From positions 12,609 to 76,608 of the forward strand of contig JAPDPR010000008.1 of assembly GCA_034506335.1 (NCBI GenBank): 64,000 bases of DNA. The letters run 5' to 3'. Below the pieces are notes generated by a model that saw nothing but the letters and a program-made list of their open reading frames with translations, made no database searches and was not told the origin of the DNA. Shown here piece after piece: positions 26,802 to 35,449 of the stretch. The stretch is from a candidate division KSB1 bacterium (GTDB lineage: Bacteria; Zhuqueibacterota; Zhuqueibacteria; JANLFK01; Oleimicrobiaceae). The position numbers were made by a program, and so were the translations under genes. Each line of letters begins with the position of its first letter. Position 1 is the first letter of the stretch.

Positions 26802-27956
26802 TCATGGAAGTGCTTCCACCAGCCGGTCAATGTCCTCCGCGTTGTTGTAGAAGTGGGGCGAAATCCTGATTAGCCCATTCCTCTCGGAGGTCACCACCTT
26901 TTTCTCCAGCAGCTGCTCATAAACCATACGCGCAGGAACGCGCCGATGCCGAAAACTGAGGATGCCAGACCGGTGGCCGTCCGTCATGCGGGTCACCAGC
27001 TCGTACCCTTTCTCTTGGACCAGAGATGCCGCGCGTTCGGTGAGCCACAGAACCCTTTCCTCGATTTGCGGGACACCCACTTCGGCAAGCATGCTCACAC
27101 TGGCGCCGAGTCCAGCGATGCCCAACAAGTTTTGACAGCCGCCTTCGAAGCGGTGCACAGATTGCTTGTACGGCTGCCGAAGATCGGAAAATGCGGTTGG
27201 ATTCTCCACACTCAGCCATCCAAGGGTTGGGGTGAAGAGGGAAGGGAGTAGCTCCTTCCGTATGTAGAGCATTCCCTGCCCCCACGGTCCCATGAGCCAT
27301 TTGACCCCGTTGACGGCGACAAAGTCGGCCGCCACTGCCCGTACGTTCATGCGCAGCGCCCCCACGCCTTGGGTGCCGTCCACGAAGAAGAGCACATTGC
27401 GCCGGCGACACAGTTCACCCACTGCTGCCAGGTCATGGCGCCACCCATCGTCATACTCCACGAAGCAGAGGCTCAGCAGACGCGTGCGCTTGTCTATTGC
27501 CTCGGCCAGCGGTTCAATGCTGCCGTCCCTTGGCATCTTGACCAGGCGCGTTTCCACCCCTATGTTCTGCAGATTAAGCCAGGGATGAATATTGGCTGGG
27601 AATTGATTGACCGGCGTGACGATGTTGTCGCCGGGTTGCAGGCGGAGTGCCTGCGCCACTAAGGCAGCGGCCGCGGTCACGCTTTGCACAAAAGTGATCT
27701 CCTCCGGCTCCGCCTGGATGAGGTCGGCCAAGAGTTTCCTGGTTTGCTCGGCAAAGGCGTGCCACTGCTCCTCTCTCAGGTCGCCGTACTCGCAGTCCCG
27801 GAGGTGCTCGAGGATTTTCTCTTTGACCCTCCGCGACTCGGGGGCGTTAGAAGCATGGTTAAGGTAGGCGTACTCAGGGACGATCGCGAACTCACGCCGG
27901 TATCGGACAACGTCGCGGTCAGTGAGCATCGACGGGTGCGGTTCCGTTGGTTTCAT
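26802..27956 (-). CDS. Aminotransferase class V (PLP-dependent)
   Basis: 384 residues from ATG 27956; no strong ribosome site is visible, and ATG 27929 is an alternative. Fold type I features: YLNHASNAPESRRV at the N-terminus (the substrate-carboxylate loop), FVQSVTAAAALVAQAL, FVEYDDGWRHDL, FFVDGTQGVGALRMNV (PLP-binding Asp), and AVNGVKWLMGPWGQGMLY with the Schiff-base Lys. Closest in style to cysteine-desulfurase/isopenicillin-N-epimerase-like enzymes, but there is no desulfurase Cys loop that I can identify, so an epimerase or aminotransferase is more likely than IscS. Substrate unknown. Confidence 0.85.
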   Translation of the reverse strand: MKPTEPHPSMLTDRDVVRYRREFAIVPEYAYLNHASNAPESRRVKEKILEHLRDCEYGDLREEQWHAFAEQTRKLLADLIQAEPEEITFVQSVTAAAALVAQALRLQPGDNIVTPVNQFPANIHPWLNLQNIGVETRLVKMPRDGSIEPLAEAIDKRTRLLSLCFVEYDDGWRHDLAAVGELCRRRNVLFFVDGTQGVGALRMNVRAVAADFVAVNGVKWLMGPWGQGMLYIRKELLPSLFTPTLGWLSVENPTAFSDLRQPYKQSVHRFEGGCQNLLGIAGLGASVSMLAEVGVPQIEERVLWLTERAASLVQEKGYELVTRMTDGHRSGILSFRHRRVPARMVYEQLLEKKVVTSERNGLIRISPHFYNNAEDIDRLVEALP

Positions 27957-27994
27957 GCATGCAAAGCGTAGCCAGGCGGATCCTGAGGTGGAGA

Positions 27995-28028
27995 GGAGAA
28001 GGCGAGGCCTCTGGTCCTCGCCTTCTCC
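27995..28028. terminator. Perfect 13-bp stem-loop between stomatin-like and aminotransferase genes
   Basis: GGAGAAGGCGAGG (27995-28007) pairs without mismatch with CCTCGCCTTCTCC (28016-28028) around an 8-nt loop. It lies 32 bp past the stomatin-like stop. There is no U-run on either side, so it may be a 3'-end stabiliser or attenuator and not a classical intrinsic terminator. Confidence 0.55.
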
Positions 28029-28059
28029 CACTTTGTCCTGTGCCTGGCGTGCTCCTCGG

Positions 28060-28815
28060 CTACCGTCTTCGTTTTTTCTCCAACTCAATGAACGGTTTCA
28101 CCAATTCGATCGGGAGCGGGAAAACGGTGGTGGAGTTGTTCTCCGAGGCAATCGTGGTTAGAGTCTGGAGGAAGCGGAGTTGCATGGCCATTGGTTCGGA
28201 GGCGATGACCTTGGCCGCGTCGGCCAGTTTTCTAGAGGCTTGGAATTCGCCTTCGGCATTGATCACCTTGGCACGCCGCTCACGCTCTGCCTCTGCCTGA
28301 CGGGCCATGGCGCGCTGCATCTCCGTGGGCAGGTCCACATGTTTGACCTCCACCATCGAGACTTTGATGCCCCAGGGGTCGGTCTGGTGGTCGATGATCT
28401 GCTGGAGCTCCCGATTGATCTTGTCGCGCGCCGATAAGAGCTCGTCCAACTCCGCCTGACCGAGTACGCTGCGGAGCGTGGTCTGCGCCAGCTGCGAGGT
28501 CGCAAACAGATAGTCCTCAACTTCCACCACTGCCTTGGCGGGGTCCATCACGCGGAAATAGAGGACGGCGTTCACTTTCACCGAGACGTTGTCGCGCGTG
28601 ATGACGTCTTGGGGTGGCACGTCCATGGTGACCGTGCGCAGGCTGACCTTCACCATTCTGTCCACGAATGGGATGATGAGGAAAATGCCCGGACCGCGCA
28701 CCCCAACCAGTCTGCCAAGGCGAAAGATCACGCCTCGCTCATACTCCCGCAGAATCTTGATGGCGCTCAACACAAGAAAAAAACCTATGACTACGACGAT
28801 GATGAGAGGTGACAT
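28060..28815 (-). CDS. Stomatin-like SPFH/band-7 protein (slipin)
   Basis: 251 residues. An N-terminal hydrophobic segment ([19 protein letters not shown]) is followed by an SPFH domain: [52 protein letters not shown], and the coiled-coil [32 protein letters not shown]. It matches the slipin type, which forms membrane-bound oligomers. The NfeD gene upstream (40 bp) is its classical operon partner: NfeD proteases cleave the stomatin C-terminus in archaea. Confidence 0.94.
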   Translation of the reverse strand: MSPLIIVVVIGFFLVLSAIKILREYERGVIFRLGRLVGVRGPGIFLIIPFVDRMVKVSLRTVTMDVPPQDVITRDNVSVKVNAVLYFRVMDPAKAVVEVEDYLFATSQLAQTTLRSVLGQAELDELLSARDKINRELQQIIDHQTDPWGIKVSMVEVKHVDLPTEMQRAMARQAEAERERRAKVINAEGEFQASRKLADAAKVIASEPMAMQLRFLQTLTTIASENNSTTVFPLPIELVKPFIELEKKRRR

Positions 28816-28855
28816 AGTCTGCCTCCTATGGCTTGTGTGCTGTCACTGCGCGCGG

Positions 28856-30154
28856 TCATCGACCCGCGGCAAGCTTCTCAACTTTCAGGCTCATGCCTTC
28901 CACTGCTACGACACGAATCTTTTGTCCAGCGGGGATGGGTTCGTCGCTGTAGGCGGTCCAGATCTCCCCGTGGAGTCTTACCTGCCCCTCTGGGGCCAGG
29001 TCGGTGATCACTACCCCTTTTTCTCCGATCAAACCCTCCTTGCCTGTGGTTGGTTTGGTCATCTTGGCCTTCAGTGCCATACCCATGGCGAAGAAGAAGA
29101 AAACCCCAGTGGTAATCGCTGCTGCAAGGGCGACTCGCCAGTCAAGGCGCATGCTGGGCATTGACGCCTCCTGGAACAGCATCAACGAGCCGATGAGCAT
29201 GGCTATGATCCCTCCAATGGTAAGAACCCCGTAGCTCGTGACCTTCACCTCCAAAATAAAGAGCACAAGGGCGAAGAGAATAAGCAACAACCCTGCGGCA
29301 CGAATGGGTAACTGCTGCAGCGCGAAAAACGCAAGGATCAAGAATATGCCTCCCACGACGCCCGGCAATACCGACCCGGGGTTGGACAGCTCGAAAAAGA
29401 TCCCATAGATGCCGAGCACAAGAAGGATATAGGCGATGGTGGGATTGGAGATCCTGTACAATATGAGCGAGCGCCAGTCCATGTGGTATTCGTGGAGGGA
29501 GGCCCCTTTGGTGTGCAAGGTCTTGCGGCCCGAAGCCACCTCTGTCTCTTTGCCATCAAGGGTTTCCAGCACCTCGTCGAGAGAGGCGCATACATAGTCG
29601 ACCACCTTTTTCTTCAGCGCTTCCTCTTCGGTAATTGAGGCGCTCTCGCGCACCGCCTTTTCGGCCCAATCAGCGTTGCGGCCTCGCTTTTCCGCAATGG
29701 AGCGCATCCATGCTGCTGCCCAGTTGGTGGTCTTTTCGGCCATCGTCTTGGAGGTGTCCTGGGCCCCAATACCTACCGGGTGTGCCGCGCCAATGTTGGT
29801 CCCGGGTGCCATGATGGCGAAATGCGCTGCCATAGTTATGAAAACGCCAGCGGATACGGCTCCGCCGCCGCTGGGCCACACGTAGACCACCACGGGGACT
29901 TCTGCGGCCAGGATACGCTTTACGATGTCCTGCGTGGAAAGCACCAACCCGCCAGGCGTGTCCATCTTGATCACCAGACACTCGGCCTGTTCCTTCTCGG
30001 CTTTTTCGATGTGCCTGATGATAAAGCGCGCGAGTACGGGGTTGACGTCACCCTCAACCTTGATGACGTGCACTCGCCCCGCAGCGCCGCAGACCTGCGC
30101 AGCGAGCAGAAGAAGGGAGGCGATGACCGGTATGCGAACCAACGTTGTCTTCAT
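28856..30154 (-). CDS. NfeD-family membrane serine protease (long form)
   Basis: 432 residues from ATG 30154 (GAGG upstream, then a signal peptide TTLVRIPVIASLLLLAAQVCGA). A ClpP/crotonase-like protease domain (~25-230) carries MDTPGGLV and the catalytic Ser in SGGGAVSAGVFITMAAH; a Lys ~40 residues on is the expected base. Four or five transmembrane helices (~250-370) follow, then an OB-fold NfeD domain (EGLIGEKGVVITDLAPEGQVRLHGEIWTAYSD). It pairs with the stomatin-like gene downstream and probably acts in membrane-protein quality control. Confidence 0.93.
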   Translation of the reverse strand: MKTTLVRIPVIASLLLLAAQVCGAAGRVHVIKVEGDVNPVLARFIIRHIEKAEKEQAECLVIKMDTPGGLVLSTQDIVKRILAAEVPVVVYVWPSGGGAVSAGVFITMAAHFAIMAPGTNIGAAHPVGIGAQDTSKTMAEKTTNWAAAWMRSIAEKRGRNADWAEKAVRESASITEEEALKKKVVDYVCASLDEVLETLDGKETEVASGRKTLHTKGASLHEYHMDWRSLILYRISNPTIAYILLVLGIYGIFFELSNPGSVLPGVVGGIFLILAFFALQQLPIRAAGLLLILFALVLFILEVKVTSYGVLTIGGIIAMLIGSLMLFQEASMPSMRLDWRVALAAAITTGVFFFFAMGMALKAKMTKPTTGKEGLIGEKGVVITDLAPEGQVRLHGEIWTAYSDEPIPAGQKIRVVAVEGMSLKVEKLAAGR

Positions 30155-30191
30155 CTGTTCTAAACCTCGTTGGACCCCGTGTTCTCGCGTC

Positions 30192-30422
30192 CTACCGTCT
30201 TGCAAACAGGTAGAGGATAAGCGTGAGCAGCAGGCTGAGCACGATGCACGTGGTCACTGGAAAGTAGAAGGTGAAATGTTTGCGTTGGACAACGACATCT
30301 CCCGGCAAGCGCCCGAGCAAGGGCAGTTGCTTGAACAGCAAAAGCACAACGCCGACCCCTGCTAGGAGCAAGCCTACCACAATCAGGATACGCGCCACAG
30401 GTTGGAGATCCATAGAGTGCAT
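30192..30422 (-). CDS. DUF2905 small membrane protein
   Basis: 76 residues; ATG 30413 three codons later is an equally possible start. Two transmembrane helices flank the conserved loop LPLLGRLPGDVVVQRKHFTFYFP, which matches DUF2905, a small inner-membrane family of unknown role. It lies between the P1 peptidase and NfeD genes with short gaps on both sides (13 and 37 bp), so it belongs to the same transcript. Confidence 0.88.
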   Translation of the reverse strand: MHSMDLQPVARILIVVGLLLAGVGVVLLLFKQLPLLGRLPGDVVVQRKHFTFYFPVTTCIVLSLLLTLILYLFARR

Positions 30423-30435
30423 CGCCGAAGGGTTT

Positions 30436-31614
30436 CTACTGCCGCCTAAGCGGCAGATTCCGGTCCCAATGGAGCACGTTGTACTTCTGGCAAATCTCCA
30501 TCACTCGCTCAATGGGCAGAGCCTCGGCCACGTGACCGTTTCTGCCTTGGACTGTTGTTGCACAGAACAGGGAATTGAGAATTGCCTCTTCGGTGGCTTC
30601 GACCGCTGCTAAGAAGAGCGGGGAAAGGGCGCTGTTGGGTAGCTCCTGGAATCGATGCACGCCTCCTTCCGGTTTGCGGGGCAGCCGCACCGCCGGGTGG
30701 GTGGAAAAAGCAATCACATAGTCCCCACTGCCGTTGGAGCAGTAGCCGCCTGTGCGCGCCAGCCCGAACAGTGCGCGTTTTGCGAGTCGCTTGAGGTTGC
30801 GACTGAGCAATGGGGCGTCAGTGGCCAGCACAATCATGCAGGAGCCATCTCCTTGAGCACCCAATTCTTCTGCCATGGCGAAGCGTCCCAGCTCCCTGCC
30901 CACCGGCGCGCCGTTCACCTGAAGAATCCCATCAAAGTTTGTTTGCACCAGCACACCTACGGTGTAACCGCCGCGCGAAGGAGGGAGTACACGGGATGCT
31001 GTGCCGATGCCTCCCTTGAAACCGAAACAGACCGTACCAGTTCCGGCGCCCACCGACCCTTCCGCGACCGGACCTGAGCTGGCGTGTTCGATGGCGGCGA
31101 GCACTTCGCCAACGGTCAACCGCCGAGCCGTGATGTCGTTGAGCCAGCCGTCATTGGTCTCGCCAACCACTGGGTTGACGGAGTGCACCGCTTCGTTGCC
31201 GGGTGCGCGCAGAGTGTAGTCGATGAGAGCCATGGCTGCCACTGGAACGCTGAGCGTGTTCACGAGAGCGATGGGCGTCTCTATCTCGCCTAATTCCTCG
31301 ACCTGAGTGGAACCGGCCAGCTTGCCAAAGGCGTTGCCAATGCTCACAGCCGCCGGCACTCGCTCCTGGTACAGGTTGCCTCCGTGCGGGACGATGACCG
31401 TCACGCCCGTCCGCACGCTGTCGCCCTCGATCACCGTGTAGTGGCCGACCCGGACCCCGTCGACGTCGGTGATGGCGTTCCACGGGCCCGGGCGAAGCAC
31501 CCCGATGCACACGCCAAGCTCGCGGGCGCGCGGACGCCGTGCCTCCCGTGGGCCTTGCACTTCCGACGCACGCATTGCCGTGCTCAACACGAGAATGGCC
31601 AAGGCGAATCCCAT
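30436..31614 (-). CDS. P1-family N-terminal nucleophile peptidase (DmpA-like)
   Basis: 392 residues. A signal peptide MGFALAILVLSTAMRASEV targets it to the periplasm. Family motifs: AITDVDGVRVGHYTVIEGD near the N-terminus, VGETNDGWLNDI, GAGTGTVCFGFKGGIGTASR, and the autocleavage site G-S in AQGDGSCMIVLATDAPL, whose Ser becomes the N-terminal nucleophile of the beta chain. Known: L-aminopeptidase/D-esterase or beta-aminopeptidase activity on short peptides. First gene of a - strand operon; a good promoter lies 53 bp upstream. Confidence 0.92.
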   Translation of the reverse strand: MGFALAILVLSTAMRASEVQGPREARRPRARELGVCIGVLRPGPWNAITDVDGVRVGHYTVIEGDSVRTGVTVIVPHGGNLYQERVPAAVSIGNAFGKLAGSTQVEELGEIETPIALVNTLSVPVAAMALIDYTLRAPGNEAVHSVNPVVGETNDGWLNDITARRLTVGEVLAAIEHASSGPVAEGSVGAGTGTVCFGFKGGIGTASRVLPPSRGGYTVGVLVQTNFDGILQVNGAPVGRELGRFAMAEELGAQGDGSCMIVLATDAPLLSRNLKRLAKRALFGLARTGGYCSNGSGDYVIAFSTHPAVRLPRKPEGGVHRFQELPNSALSPLFLAAVEATEEAILNSLFCATTVQGRNGHVAEALPIERVMEICQKYNVLHWDRNLPLRRQ

Positions 31615-31666
31615 CCGCTACCCTTTCTGCGACCGAACTGGAAACAGGTCGCCTTCAGGCACTCGC

Positions 31667-31695
31667 AATTTAGCAAAAGGGCTTATCAAAATCAA
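31667..31695 (-). promoter_or_regulatory. Sigma70-type promoter of the P1 peptidase operon
   Basis: On the - strand: TTGATT (31690-31695), 17-bp spacer, TAAATT (31667-31672), the same box style as the tRNA promoter. It precedes the ATG at 31614 by about 50 bp and would drive P1 peptidase, DUF2905, NfeD and the stomatin-like gene. Confidence 0.6.
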
Positions 31696-31860
31696 CTTGT
31701 TTTTCCAGACGTGGTGGTTACTGGCCGGTATCCACCTGTTCGTCATCAAGAATGCAGAGCGCCTGGAAAATGCAAAGAGCGTACCTGGCGCAGAGGGAAC
31801 GCACGTCCATCTACCCAATAAGAAATGTGTGCGAAAAGAGCTGCGAAACAAATTTTCCGC

Positions 31861-31889
31861 TTGACATTCTCGAATATTTTTGCTAAAAT
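31861..31889 (+). promoter_or_regulatory. Strong sigma70-type promoter of the structured RNA
   Basis: TTGACA (31861-31866), 17-bp spacer with an A/T-rich second half, TAAAAT (31884-31889). It is the best promoter match in the window with the LacI-gene promoter. It points to the + strand, where no protein gene follows; transcription would start near 31897. Confidence 0.75.
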
Positions 31890-31896
31890 GCAGGTG

Positions 31897-32097
31897 GCTT
31901 CGAAAATATCCCTGCAAATTGAGCGGTGGCTTGTCAATTAAAGAGCCAACACCTGCCAATAGGGAGCCGAGCTCTGGACGTGGATCACATGCCTCACCGC
32001 GCGCGCCGCGGTAGTGGAAGTGAGAAACGCCCAGGCGGTGCCCACCGTGTTGAGCACGGTTCTTTACGCAACCATCCTAATTTGCAGGGATTTTTCT
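31897..32097 (+). ncRNA. Structured ~200-nt RNA, 6S RNA candidate
   Basis: From the promoter's predicted start the transcript is closed by a perfect 11-bp stem: CCCTGCAAATT (31910-31920) with AATTTGCAGGG (32079-32089), extended by A/U pairs and ended by a U5 run (32091-32095). Inside lie a 5' hairpin GGCT/AGCC (31928-31931 with 31944-31947) and an apical hairpin CCGCG/CGCGG (31997-32001 with 32007-32011), with an imperfectly paired middle. Known: 6S RNA is ~180-200 nt, a long irregular hairpin with an open central bubble that mimics a promoter and sequesters sigma70 RNA polymerase. Length, strong promoter and rod shape fit; identity is inference. An unrelated small RNA is the alternative. Confidence 0.6.
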
Positions 32098-32344
32098 ATT
32101 CCTGCCATACCGCGCTCACCTTTGCCTCAGTGCCCCTTGCGTGTGGAAGTCTGCGTGGTGGGGCAATTTTGTCCTCTAGGCGGCAACTCTGGGCCCCTTG
32201 GTTCTGATATGTGGTCGGGTCGTATGGTGCAGAGGGATTCGCCCTTGCGGATGCAAGCCACACCGCCCGCTGCTTGAGTATTGGCTATGTGCCACAGGGA
32301 GGAGGGACTCGAGTGCCGTGCTATGGCGCGAAAAGCCCAGGGGT

Positions 32345-33880
32345 TTACAGCATCCAGTTTCTGTCTAGCGTGCGGTATTGAATGGCTTCGCTCACGAACT
32401 CGGGTCGAATCTCCTCGCTTCCCTCCAGGTCGGCGATGGTGCGGGCTACTTTAAGTACACGGTCGTAGGCACGGGCGGAGAACCCCAGTCGGGTGATGGC
32501 GGTGCGGAGTAGCTCTTCGCCCCGGCTGTCTACCTGGCAATAGCGGCGGATATCCTTCGACTCCATACGCGCGTTGCAGAAGAGCGTTTTCCTGTCTTTG
32601 AAGCGGCGCAGCTGAATCTCGCGCGCCCTGATCACGCGTTCTCGAATAGCTGCCGAAGGCTCACCCACCGTCTTGCCAGCAAGCTCCCGGTATTTGACCG
32701 CAGGCACCTCCACGTGCAGGTCAATCCGGTCCAAGAGTGGACCAGAAATCCTCGAGAGATACCGCTGAATCTGTGGGGGTGTGCATGAGCACTCATGAGT
32801 TGGGTCGGTACGATACCCACACGGGCATGGATTCATGGCTGCGACCAACATAAATTCGGCCGGATAGGTGAGCGACATCATGGCGCGGGAGATGGTCACC
32901 TTGCCATCTTCCAGAGGCTGCCTAAGCACCTCCAAGACGTTTTTCTTGAACTCCGGGAGTTCGTCGAGGAAGAGGACACCGAAATGGGCCAGGCTCACCT
33001 CGCCCGGTTTGGGGATGGTGCCCCCGCCGATGAGGCCGGCATCGCTGATGGTGTGGTGTGGTGAACGAAAAGGGCGGGTGGCGATGAGCGCCGTATTAGG
33101 TGGCAACAAGCCCGCCACGGAGTGAATCTTGGTGGTCTGCAAGGCCTCTTCGAAGGTCAGGTCCGGCAGGATGGTGGGGATGCGTTTGGCCAGCATGGTC
33201 TTGCCGGAGCCAGGAGGCCCAATCATGAGAATGTTGTGTCCACCAGCAGCGGCGACTTCCAGCGCGCGCTTCACATGTTCCTGGCCCTTTACATCCTGGA
33301 AGTCGATGTCGTATTGCCGGCTTTGCGCAAAAACCTCTTGTAGGTTGACGGTGAAAGGTTCCGGATTAGTGCGGCCGTCCAAGAAGTCGACCGCTTCGCG
33401 CAGATGGCCCACCGGGATGACCGTCAGCCCCTGGGTCATGGCCGCCTCTCGGGCGTTCTCGTTCGGGACGATCAGCCCGGCGATGTTGTTGCTACGCACG
33501 GCCACCGCAATGGGCAGAACACCGCGCACTGGCCGGACCGTCCCGTCCAGGGCTAGTTCACCAACTAGGGCAAAGTTGTCGAGACGAGAAAGCGCCACCT
33601 GGTTAGTCGCTGCCAAAATGGCAACAGCCATCGGCAGGTCAAAAGCCGAGCCTTCCTTTTTCACGTCCGCAGGTGCCAGATTGACGGTTACCCGCTTAGG
33701 GGCAAGGCGGAAGCCGCTGTTCTTGATGGCGGCGCTCACGCGCTCCTTGGACTCGCGCACGGCTCCGTCCGGAAGGCCCACAGTGGCGAAGGAGGGCAAC
33801 CCCGACTCTAGGTGCGCCTCGACCTTCACGATGTAGGCGTCGATCCCTAAGACTGTCGCACTCAGTGCCCTGCCCAGCAT
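32345..33880 (-). CDS. YifB/ComM-family Mg-chelatase-like AAA+ ATPase
   Basis: 511 residues, full family length. An N-terminal Lon-protease-like S16 fold ([39 protein letters not shown]) is followed by the AAA+ core: Walker [17 protein letters not shown], Walker [12 protein letters not shown], the Mg-chelatase insert [45 protein letters not shown] with a Cys cluster, and a C-terminal helical domain. Known: ComM is a branch-migration helicase in natural transformation; it is also present in non-competent bacteria. It stands alone, with a promoter 30 bp upstream. Confidence 0.95.
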   Translation of the reverse strand: MLGRALSATVLGIDAYIVKVEAHLESGLPSFATVGLPDGAVRESKERVSAAIKNSGFRLAPKRVTVNLAPADVKKEGSAFDLPMAVAILAATNQVALSRLDNFALVGELALDGTVRPVRGVLPIAVAVRSNNIAGLIVPNENAREAAMTQGLTVIPVGHLREAVDFLDGRTNPEPFTVNLQEVFAQSRQYDIDFQDVKGQEHVKRALEVAAAGGHNILMIGPPGSGKTMLAKRIPTILPDLTFEEALQTTKIHSVAGLLPPNTALIATRPFRSPHHTISDAGLIGGGTIPKPGEVSLAHFGVLFLDELPEFKKNVLEVLRQPLEDGKVTISRAMMSLTYPAEFMLVAAMNPCPCGYRTDPTHECSCTPPQIQRYLSRISGPLLDRIDLHVEVPAVKYRELAGKTVGEPSAAIRERVIRAREIQLRRFKDRKTLFCNARMESKDIRRYCQVDSRGEELLRTAITRLGFSARAYDRVLKVARTIADLEGSEEIRPEFVSEAIQYRTLDRNWML

Positions 33881-33909
33881 AGACTACCCCGTTTGGCTTA
33901 CCGCTTGGC

Positions 33910-33937
33910 AATATAGCAGAAATGAGGAAAAAAGCAA
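33910..33937 (-). promoter_or_regulatory. Probable promoter of the YifB/ComM gene
   Basis: On the - strand: TTGCTT (33932-33937), 16-bp spacer, TATATT (33910-33915), about 30 bp before the ATG. The -10 box is good and the -35 box moderate. Confidence 0.45.
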
Positions 33938-33983
33938 GCGAAAAGCACACCGGGTGCACACATATGAGGGGGACGAGCTGCAG

Positions 33984-35411
33984 TCACCGGCGGTGTGAGG
34001 CTTTTCTGGTGCGGGGCTCCGTCCTGCTCCCCACGGAGATGGTAAAGTCCAGCGCTTGATGGTCAAAGCAGACCGTGGCGGCCCTAACTCCTCCGCTGAA
34101 TACGCGGCATGTGTACCCCGGTGAGGTGGGACAGGCGCGGGTCGTATCAGAGCGGTAGCTAATGTAACGCGCAGCCACCGGGTGGTGTAGCACCTCCAGC
34201 AACGTCAACAGTGCTTCCACGGTGGATTCGGCCCCGGCATTGCGGTTGATGCGTTCGGGACCTTCGAGGCCGTCATAGCACATGCCAGTCGTGGTGTCAT
34301 ACATCGGCTGGCCGGCGGGGTTGTTGCCAAAAAACCAGCCTGCCACGAGTCCGGCAGCCACCGCAAAAGTGGTGTCACCAGTAGCCTGCGCCACACCCAG
34401 GAGGCCGAGTGCGGTGCATCGAATGTCATAAGCAATCTGGGGAAACTCACTTGACTGGATTTGCTCGCCCAGGACAAACTGGTGCATCTGACCTTCTGCC
34501 AGCATGCGCCCAGAGAACTGTCTGGCTTCTCGTTCAGCCGCCGCCAGGAGGCGTTTGTCACCAAGAAGTGCGCCCAAGTCGGTCAACGCCTGGCTTTGTG
34601 CGTTGCCCCACGCGTGCCACACGCCCGACCAGGAGAGAAAGGCGCCCGGGTATCGCTCTGATTCCTCCAGCTGCATTGCCAGAAGACCGTCGCACAGCTG
34701 CCGCGCCATGGCGCTGAGCTCGGGGTTCTGCTCTGCCCGGAGGTATTCCGCCAATCCTAGGAGCAACTCGCTAGTGGCGTCGGCCGCGTACTGCTGAACG
34801 AGCCATTTCGGGTAGCGGCGTCCTTGGATCACCTCGTACTGCTGGTAAGAGTCGAGGAGCTTTGCCAATGGAGCACGACAGCGGAGGAAAGCCTGACGAA
34901 GTTCGGTGGCGAAGGGTGCGTCTCTATGCACAAAGAAGCGATAGGCGCTTGCCAGCGCCCAGTACGCACGCGCCGCAGTAAAGCCGAAGCCCTTGCGGCT
35001 GGTGGCTCCTTGGCTATTGATCTGGAGGCCATGGTCCACAAAGTTGCAGAATTCTCCGTCTTCGGTCTGGAGTTTGAGAACAAAGCGCAGCAGCCCGCGC
35101 GCAAGGTGTAAGCGCGAGGTGTCGCCGGTGAGGGTGGCGTGTCGCAAAAGGGCCACGGCCGCTCGGGCAGCGTCGTCAACGCAGGCAATGCCCTCCCCGG
35201 GGGCGGGGACCCAGTGGTAGTCAGGGGCTTCCGCGTAGATGTGCACGATGACCACGGAGTCGCCGTCCATGACTCTCCACTCGCAGAGGTGCTCGAGGTG
35301 GGAAAAATTGACCAGCGACCCCTGGAGTGCAGGGGGGCGCGGGCAGGCACAGGAGCAGGCGGTGAGGATGCCCGCAAGGCACGCCTTCCACCTCCGCCAG
35401 GCTGCATACAT
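33984..35411 (-). CDS. Lipoprotein with (alpha/alpha)6-barrel glycosidase-like fold
   Basis: 475 residues. Lipobox in ACLAGILTACSCAC. Helical repeats carry paired motifs typical of six-hairpin glycosidases: CVDDAARAAVALLRHATLTGD, FGFTAARAYWALASAYRFF, WLVQQYAADATSELLLGLAEYL, FLSWSGVWHAWGNAQSQAL, and a C-terminal FFGNNPAGQPMYDTTTGMCYDGL ... NRNAGAESTVEALLTLLE, reminiscent of GH9-type ends. I cannot assign a GH family. It follows the GH130 gene by 38 bp, so it probably acts on the same glycan before import, in the periplasm or at the outer membrane. Confidence 0.75.
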   Translation of the reverse strand: MYAAWRRWKACLAGILTACSCACPRPPALQGSLVNFSHLEHLCEWRVMDGDSVVIVHIYAEAPDYHWVPAPGEGIACVDDAARAAVALLRHATLTGDTSRLHLARGLLRFVLKLQTEDGEFCNFVDHGLQINSQGATSRKGFGFTAARAYWALASAYRFFVHRDAPFATELRQAFLRCRAPLAKLLDSYQQYEVIQGRRYPKWLVQQYAADATSELLLGLAEYLRAEQNPELSAMARQLCDGLLAMQLEESERYPGAFLSWSGVWHAWGNAQSQALTDLGALLGDKRLLAAAEREARQFSGRMLAEGQMHQFVLGEQIQSSEFPQIAYDIRCTALGLLGVAQATGDTTFAVAAGLVAGWFFGNNPAGQPMYDTTTGMCYDGLEGPERINRNAGAESTVEALLTLLEVLHHPVAARYISYRSDTTRACPTSPGYTCRVFSGGVRAATVCFDHQALDFTISVGSRTEPRTRKASHRR

Positions 35412-35449
35412 AGCGGTCTCCTCCCCAGTGCCAGTCGACCTGCGATGTC

